Source: Cladocopium goreaui (Eukaryota; Sar; Dinophyceae; Suessiales; Symbiodiniaceae). From it: a stretch of 64,000 nucleotides of DNA. Location of the stretch: assembly GCA_947184155.2 (NCBI GenBank), contig CAMXCT020001512.1, forward strand, positions 62,001-126,000, written 5' to 3'. The notes under the pieces were generated by a model. The model made no database searches, was not told the origin of the DNA, and was given only the letters and a program-made list of their open reading frames with translations. Position numbers and translations under genes: made by a program. This document shows positions 57,994 to 64,000 of this stretch, piece by piece (within the stretch, counting starts at the first letter, position 1; each line of letters begins with the position of its first letter).

Positions 57994-58264
57994 GTCCTGT
58001 TAGGACGCCTGAATGCGAGAAAGTAGACTTGAAAGTGAATCTGACTGAGTTTGCAGACTAAGAATAGAACCCACCGCGAACCTGGCTGGACGCGGCAATT
58101 GCAACAGCTGAGCGGATGTGAAAGTGAAAGTGAAAGTTGCCATAACAAGATCAACGGCGCCAGCGCCAATATCAAAACATGCCAGACGCACGGCCCATGT
58201 GTTGATCTTGACGTTGGTTGCAAAATACATGGCCCACCCCCACCATCCCACCAACAGAGCCAGG

Positions 58265-58435
58265 ACCCACTTTAAAGTCTACCCTTTTCAACCTTTTTCG
58301 GGCCCCGAAAGTCTACCCTTTTAGAGTCTAATTTCCAACCAATAGAAATGGTCATTATCCGGGGCCCAGAAAGGCTAGACTTTAAAAGGCTAGACTTTAA
58401 CAGGCAGGGTAGACTTTAATTGGCAGGGTAGTTAG
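58265..58435. repeat. Subterminal repeats near the right TIR
   Basis: aaagtctaccctttt occurs twice (about 58274 and 58309) and its inverse-type relatives gggtagactttaa, aaggctagactttaa (twice) and ggcagggtag follow. Clusters of short repeats beside TIRs are typical transposase-binding regions; role here is inference. Confidence 0.6.
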
Positions 58436-58479
58436 ACAAACGTCATCACCATGATCGCCATTAAAGCGGGTCGAGGAGT

Positions 58480-58731
58480 GGGTGTCAGTATACTAGGTGG
58501 CCTTCAGACCAACTCCAAAACATAAAAAACACTAACATGAGATAGTAGCTACTACAACATATTATTTTCAGTTATAATGGCATGGTTTGATGATGTTGTT
58601 TAGAAAATATTCAAAAACGGTCCTTAGATTAATAACTCCAGGATAATATTTGCAGCCGACGTAAGATTATAATTTTCCCAAGTTTTCAGAGTCAAAAAAA
58701 AATCAGAGTCATTTTTAATAGCCCCTTTGAT
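58480..58731 (-). repeat. Right terminal inverted repeat of the giant element
   Basis: Reverse complement of the left end: the outer ~175 bp align almost without gaps, then a diverged stretch, then the identical block ending gggtgtcagtatactaggtg. About 100 bp shorter than the left copy because it lacks the ccagatagaatg array. Confidence 0.88.
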
Positions 58732-58914
58732 TATGCTCAATCGCCATCATTGTTGGTTTATATCCTTTATATCCCTATCATTTCCCCTCTTTTTCTTGAT
58801 TCCCCGTTAGTTTTCACCGTTTTCGCTGGTTAAAGCCCCGACCAATTCCTCCACGGAAGCCACGTTTCCCGCGCATCCGACCCCCTTCCCGCGCCGGACT
58901 CCGGTCTCGCACGG

Positions 58915-58972
58915 CAGGGCACGCAGGCTACGCAGGCTACGCAGGCTACGCAGGCTGACTGGCGCCCTGGAT
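58915..58972. repeat. ACGCAGGCT decamer array
   Basis: acgcaggctacgcaggctac repeated four times before gactggcgccctggat. Related single or double copies occur near 25323 and 63575. Confidence 0.8.
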
Positions 58973-59037
58973 TTCATAATGGTCCACTGAAAATTGGGAT
59001 ACGGGGGTCAAGTTACCTATTGTGGATGGTTTATAAT

Positions 59038-59160
59038 GGAACATCCTATTTAAAATGGATGATAACTACAATAGGGGTACCAGCATTTTGGGAAACCAGT
59101 TACAATTACAGTGGATAGTTGCGAGATCCGAATCACCAGTTGATAGATGGTGAACATCCC
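59038..59160. repeat. Interspersed repeat E, copy 1
   Basis: Matches 60408-60530 almost base for base: aaaatggatgataactacaa, ggggtaccagcattttggga, ttacagtggatagttgcga. Confidence 0.8.
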
Positions 59161-60407
59161 ATTTTTTTTGGTTTCGCAACCATCCACACTATGAATTTCC
59201 TATATTTGGGGCAATATCCACCATCTATGACTTAGGGTTCTTAGGGTACCAGGGTTTTGACCCACCGTTTTAATGATAGAAGGATATATCCCGATGATGG
59301 TTTCATAATTATCTGGGACAATTTTATGATTATTAGGATGTAATTGGGATATCCATAAATGATAGTTTAATTGTGTACATGTATGAGGTAATGGTAAAGG
59401 GTATATTGTCCCAATGATATAACTGAGGAATATTGAGGATATAAGTTCTATTCATATTATGTATGAGAATCCACTCAAATAAATTATGCTGTAATTGATT
59501 GGTTGCTGCGGAGTACTAACCTACCAATACCCTCCTTGATTGGTTATTAACAATTTTCTCATGGTGCTTGACGCATTGCTGCAAGCGGTGGTTACAACTT
59601 GATTCAACCACCATTCCAAGAAACAATACAGCGTGTCCTGTTGTACAACCATTATCTAACCCAAACCATTAAATAATGTAGATTGATTATTTATCTGTGT
59701 GTCCAATCAATATTTGTTGGATAGAAACACGTGTTTGCTGTAGATTCTTTGACGCAGCGAAACAACAAACTGGAATTGGTGAACATACAGGGGAGTTAAA
59801 ATCTACTCAACTTCCAGATATCATTCATAGATCATTCATAAATCAATCTGGTTATTGATTGGTTTTTCTGGTGGTTTTATATATACTGTCGGATCTACTG
59901 GAGGTCCCTAACTAACCCATATACTAAACGAGTGACCTATTTACCGACCAATATCATGGGATGGGACACCAGACCCACTACCAGTTCAAAGCAAGCCCCA
60001 TGAAAAACCTCAGTAAATCAGATGAAAATCCCTGTGCTAAACCAGTTAAACTGCACTAAACCCCGTTAAAACCCTATTAACCCCCATTAAAAGCCTCATC
60101 TTAACCGCCTTCGAACCCGCGGCCACACCCTGAGGCGCTCGGAGGTATCCTCCCGCGCACCGCGACGTCACTCGGATAGCCATGAACAGTGGGAATAGGA
60201 TGGGGGCGTTCAATATATTGGCCCAATAGATATATATGGCTTCCCCACATTCTATTGGCTTCCATAAATATAGTGGGATTCATGTTTAAAATTGGTGAAC
60301 ACCACATTTTTCATACATGGCGAAGGATTTAGCAATCAGAATTGGTTCATAATCATATGGAGGTTTCCATAAATGAAGGTACCCCAAAATGGATGGTTTA
60401 CACTAGA

Positions 60408-60530
60408 ACATCCTTTTTAAAATGGATGATATCTATAATAGGGGTACCAGCATTTTGGGAAACCAGTTGTAATTACAGTGGATAGTTGCGAAATCCTGCA
60501 CCAGTTGATAGGTGGTAAACATCCAATGTG
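60408..60530. repeat. Interspersed repeat E, copy 2
   Basis: Same orientation and same blocks as 59038-59160, with scattered substitutions. Related GGGGTACC fragments occur near 10330, 10685 and 13330. Confidence 0.8.
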
Positions 60531-60738
60531 TTGCAGGATTTCTGCCACCCACAGTATGTTTATATCATGATAAAATATCATAAACCATAACATTAGATAT
60601 AACATTAGATAGCTTAATGGTATATGATTTTTATTGGGATATGAATCATGTCAAGATCATAATGATCCATTTCTTGATATTGAGATCATTGAGATATTTT
60701 TAATGGTTTAATCACACTCCCATTTATTAATAGCGTAT

Positions 60739-60843
60739 CTGGTTGGTGGTTTCAAACATTTTTTCATTTTTCCACAATATATTCGGAATAATCATCCCAA
60801 CTGACTTTCATATTTTTCAGAGGGGTAGGTCAACCACCAACCA
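60739..60843. mobile_element. MITE-B copy 7
   Basis: Begins CTGGTTGGTGGTTTCAAAC and ends TCAACCACCAACCA. The phrase aatagcgtatc is present on both sides (about 60729 and 60846) and may be the duplicated target. Confidence 0.78.
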
Positions 60844-61744
60844 CTAATAGCGTATCGATCGTTGATTGATGGCTTATGAATAAATTGGATTAAAACAGTG
60901 AACCCCGAAGCATCATGATGGGTTGACAAATGATGGCATTTCTTGATGGGATAGTCTGACTGGATAATCCCTTTATGGTTTAAGTGGTTTTGAAATTGGA
61001 TATTGATTAGTGATAGATGGTCCATTTATATAGTGATTTATGTACCGCGTTATATATATATATATATTACACTACATATTTATGTGTTCCCAGTGGTTTA
61101 TGTCGAAATGGGATATGTTCAGTGCATATTCGTGGTCTATTCATGATTGATGGGATCTGAATGGGTTGACAAGGTTTCAGTTGTCATTGTTGATTCTATG
61201 GGATTATGCTACCTATCAACCATATGAAATAACGGTTGCTAATATATGAGATTATGCTACCTATTGATTATATGGGATTATGCCACCTATTGATTATATG
61301 GGATTATGCTACCTGGTTAAACTCAGGTTATTGTAATACACCTATCAACCAACTAGTCGAACGAGATGGGATAGGGATACATTTTCATGGCTCTAACGGC
61401 ACTCTTCATGAGGAAAATGATGATAAACATTGATAAACCATGATTTGTCTGGTGGTAATTGCTCTTGTCAAAGCCGTGAAATGCGGAAATATCTGTAAGA
61501 ATGGATCCTATCCTCATGAATATAGCACCCTTATCACAATGAACGGAGAATTTATAATTGAGATATACTGGTAACTGTAACTTGATGATCGAATCAGCCC
61601 ACACAGAATATATAACCAGGAAAAAGTTGAGATTTGAGCACCGGACAGTTGAGATTTGTCAGCAAAAATTGTGAAGGCAACAACGCATATGTCGCATATT
61701 TCAGCATGATTCATTTGGAATTCAAAGAATCAAGAATCAAGATT

Positions 61745-61853
61745 TACTCTCTGGTAAAGTAACGTAACTATGGAAAATCACCATTTTTAATTGGTAAATC
61801 AACGAACTAAATGGGCCATGTTCAATAGCTTTTTGTATGTTTACCGGAGGGTA
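61745..61853. mobile_element. MITE-A copy 9
   Basis: Begins TACTCTCTGGTAAA and ends TTTACCGGAGGGTA; core aactatggaaaatcaccatt shared with copy 8. Confidence 0.78.
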
Positions 61854-62043
61854 ACCACAGCAGTACCTCATTTGGTTCGGGGATTTTCCCATGAAAAAAC
61901 CTCCATTTCTTGGGGATGTCCCAGCGAAGGCGAAGGGTAGATGGTTGCTCCACAAATGTGTCGATGATCTGCCGTTGGTTAATAGCGATGGTTAATAGTG
62001 GTTGTCATAGGCTATAAACCAACAACAGGAATATGCTCGTGAT

Positions 62044-62143
62044 CTGGTTGGTGGTTTGGAACATGAATTTTATTTTTCCATAATATATGGGATAATCCTT
62101 CCCATTGACTGAGAATTTTCAGAGGATTGAAACCATCAACCAG
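62044..62143. mobile_element. MITE-B copy 8 (diverged)
   Basis: Begins CTGGTTGGTGGTTTGGAAC and ends AACCATCAACCAG; the core is shortened. Confidence 0.72.
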
Positions 62144-62223
62144 GACTTGTCGTTTTTTTGGTCGCCAAGAGATTGGTTTCTATGATGGAAAACCATGGAA
62201 AAACCATGAAAAAATGTGGATAC

Positions 62224-62312
62224 CTGGGTAAATTATAAGTGGAATCATGGTTGGTAAATCATCCCCAAACGGCTCAACATTTCAGATTACTGAACTATTC
62301 TAATTTACCCAG
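62224..62312. mobile_element. MITE-C copy 3 (shortened)
   Basis: Begins CTGGGTAAATTATA and ends TAATTTACCCAG; core ggaatcatggttggtaaatc matches copy 1. Confidence 0.72.
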
Positions 62313-64000
62313 ATGATATCAATTATCCTTTGACCTATAAGAAGTGCCCCAATCGAGGGTATCCTTGGTCGATCTATGGGTGATCCGTGCGTCCATCATG
62401 GATGCTCTGGGTTGCATACGGCTCATGCGGATCGTTTCTCAGGGGGCTTGCAGCATCCGTTGCCATCAGGCCTGGAGACTCTGAACAGTGGAACCAAAGC
62501 CATCGCACTGCCGCGAAATTTCGGGCCTTTTCTTTGGCTTCGTCGGCATCGAGCCGGAGATCATGCCTTGGTGATGTCGGCACGGATGATCCAGGAAGCC
62601 CAGACCATAAAATCGCATCGATATCCCATTAGTAAGCCATGAGTTCCAATTTTGGGCCATCAGAAACCACATCCAATCCCATTCAATCACACTTGTTCAT
62701 GATTAAATCGGGGTTAATACTTTATTTTTCAGCCAGATCGCTTCATTTTTGTCGTTACTTGAGGTGAGCGACAAACCCTGCAAGATGCTGGCATCCTCTT
62801 CAACACTGAGGTCGCCGGGAGGTCCTGATGAATCAACAGTCATCGTCATAAATGGCGATTTCAATCATCCCCAAATGGATGGTTTATGGCATTTTGTGGC
62901 ATTGGGTGAATCTTACAAAACATGTTGGAAAAACCATGAGAATTGACGAACTTTGGCGGATTTGAACTCTCCAAAATGGGCGGAAAATGGGCGTGAATCA
63001 CCCCTAAAGGCTTGAAAGATATAGAGTGCAGCAAGCGCAGGGGTCACCAAGTGGAGAGGAATGATGTTCCCATTTTGAAAGGGAAAATTGCAGGTTCAAA
63101 ACCAGGGGATTTGGAGTATACCAACCAGTGGTTCGTTGAGTATTGGTTTTACCACATTAGTAGCATTGGTTTATTATTGCGTTTATCCGTTTATTCTTGG
63201 GTTTATTATTGTCGTACTTTTCCATTTTTGGGGGTGGTGTGTCCAAATTGTTGTTTAAAAAGTCCTTCAAAGTCCAAGAAACATCAGAGATCCCAGCGGG
63301 ACGCGGATGCCAAGTCGTGAAGAATCCCATGATTCTTGGGTTGACATGCCCATTCTGAACAGCATGTTGCGGCCAAAGCTTTGTCTGGAAACAGCACCAC
63401 CGGATTTTATTCTTCTCATCAATTTCCTTCTTGGATTTGTCATTTTTGGGGTGTATAATGGTGTTTTTTATCCCTATTCGCAGACACATTTCTATCATAG
63501 GTTTCCTAGTTACTAGCAACTATGTCACTATGTGCTGGTACCTCAAACATGACAGACCCCAAGTTACCAAGCGGCGCCAGGGCACGCAGGCGACGCAGGC
63601 TACAGACTTGCGTCCTGGATGAAAAATGGCCGAAGAATCCCGTTGCGGTTGGTATTATTCCCATGACTATTTCCATTACCCAGAAAAATCCCTATCATGG
63701 TTGTTCTATAACAATTAACTTAGGTGTTTATATTCCTTAAATTCATCAATCATATTTCTGGATAAATCATTACAACAATTAGATCGGAGGTTTAACCGTT
63801 ATACAATTTACTGATCATGTTTTCTGGATCAATCACTAGACTTATGATTAACCAGAAAACATTATCAGCATTTTTATATTATATATATATTATCATTACT
63901 AATGTGGTTAGACTTACTGATCATGTTTTCTGGATGATTGTGGCTACTAACTATATCATAACTGAAGTCTTGCCCCACATTGCTGACACCCATCTGCCAT

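Larger units (their letters stand above)
29255..58731. mobile_element. Candidate giant TIR-bounded transposable element (~29.5 kb)
   Basis: The ends are inverted copies of each other: reading inward from 29255 and from 58731 both give ATCAAAGGGGCTATTAAAAA and continue nearly identical for about 175 bp, with a further identical 45 bp block deeper in. The base TAT lies immediately outside both ends and could be a 3-bp target duplication. MITE families A, B and C, abundant on both sides, are absent inside. Inside, protein-like exons lie on the minus strand: DUF7869-like, OTU-like, methyltransferase-like and C5-DNA-methyltransferase-like genes. A 100-N gap (53796-53895) makes the length approximate. 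The alternative is two unrelated copies of a shorter repeat in inverse orientation. Confidence 0.7.
58732..64000. other. AT-rich repeat DNA right of the giant element
   Basis: No credible gene seen. MITE-A, B and C copies reappear, as do repeat D fragments (58740-58975, 62757-62815) and the motif cgcaggctacgcaggct (58918-58965, 63575-63605). The remaining stretches are AT-rich and hold TATA-type simple repeats. Confidence 0.75.

Noticed and set aside
57666-58223. 186-residue minus-strand frame rich in HIQIHVQ
   Set aside because: Translation of the GAATNT hexamer tract and the 65-bp palindrome.
29255-58731. Maverick/Polinton assignment for the giant element
   Set aside because: No protein-primed B-type DNA polymerase, capsid, packaging ATPase or retroviral-type integrase motifs seen, and the flanking duplication is not the usual 6 bp.

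Overview
The window looks like nuclear DNA of a dinoflagellate, most likely of the Symbiodiniaceae/Suessiales type. The evidence is a long Ty1/copia polyprotein of dinoflagellate flavour, intron-rich genes assembled from short exons, DUF7869-like and divergent C5-DNA-methyltransferase-like proteins, repeated MKRPA motifs, and very dense short palindromic repeats. No bacterial operon, rRNA, tRNA or CRISPR was seen. Species cannot be set from the sequence alone.

Layout. (1) 1-8142: a copia-type LTR retrotransposon on the minus strand, running off the left edge. One uninterrupted frame of 2,518 codons (7554 down to 1) encodes Gag, zinc knuckle, protease, a methyltransferase-like insert, integrase, reverse transcriptase, RNase H and a membrane/coiled-coil tail. 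It is preceded by a palindrome-rich leader, a primer-binding site and a short candidate LTR. (2) 8143-29254: AT-rich DNA in which I can support no gene. It is built largely of at least three families of ~100-120 bp inverted-repeat (MITE-like) elements plus minisatellites. (3) 29255-58731: a ~29.5 kb block bounded by long terminal inverted repeats (outer ~175 bp nearly identical). Its base composition differs and the three MITE families are absent from it. (4) 58732-64000: the AT-rich, MITE-bearing DNA resumes, with the same repeat families as block 2.

Block 3 is the main discovery candidate: a giant TIR-bounded element. Its recognisable coding exons all lie on the minus strand: a small unidentified gene next to the left TIR (29877-30808); a many-exon DUF7869-family gene (31104-34301) with DDE-like acidic residues that could be the transposase; an OTU-like cysteine protease gene (36168-38051); a gene ending in an SAM-binding-like domain (38545-42727); a C5 cytosine DNA-methyltransferase-like gene with motifs I, IV, VI, IX and X visible (43683-48016); and an unidentified MKRPA-repeat gene (49700-52786). 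Two copies of a ~1.17 kb TIR element have inserted into it, and it also holds tandem repeats, two near-perfect hairpins and a TAG-triplet array interrupted by a 100-N assembly gap.

Both large mobile elements carry methyltransferase-like domains of independent type, which suggests chromatin or DNA-methylation control by selfish DNA. Exon borders were read by eye from splice-like junctions and protein-like frames; family names rest on motif recognition and were not tested by any search.
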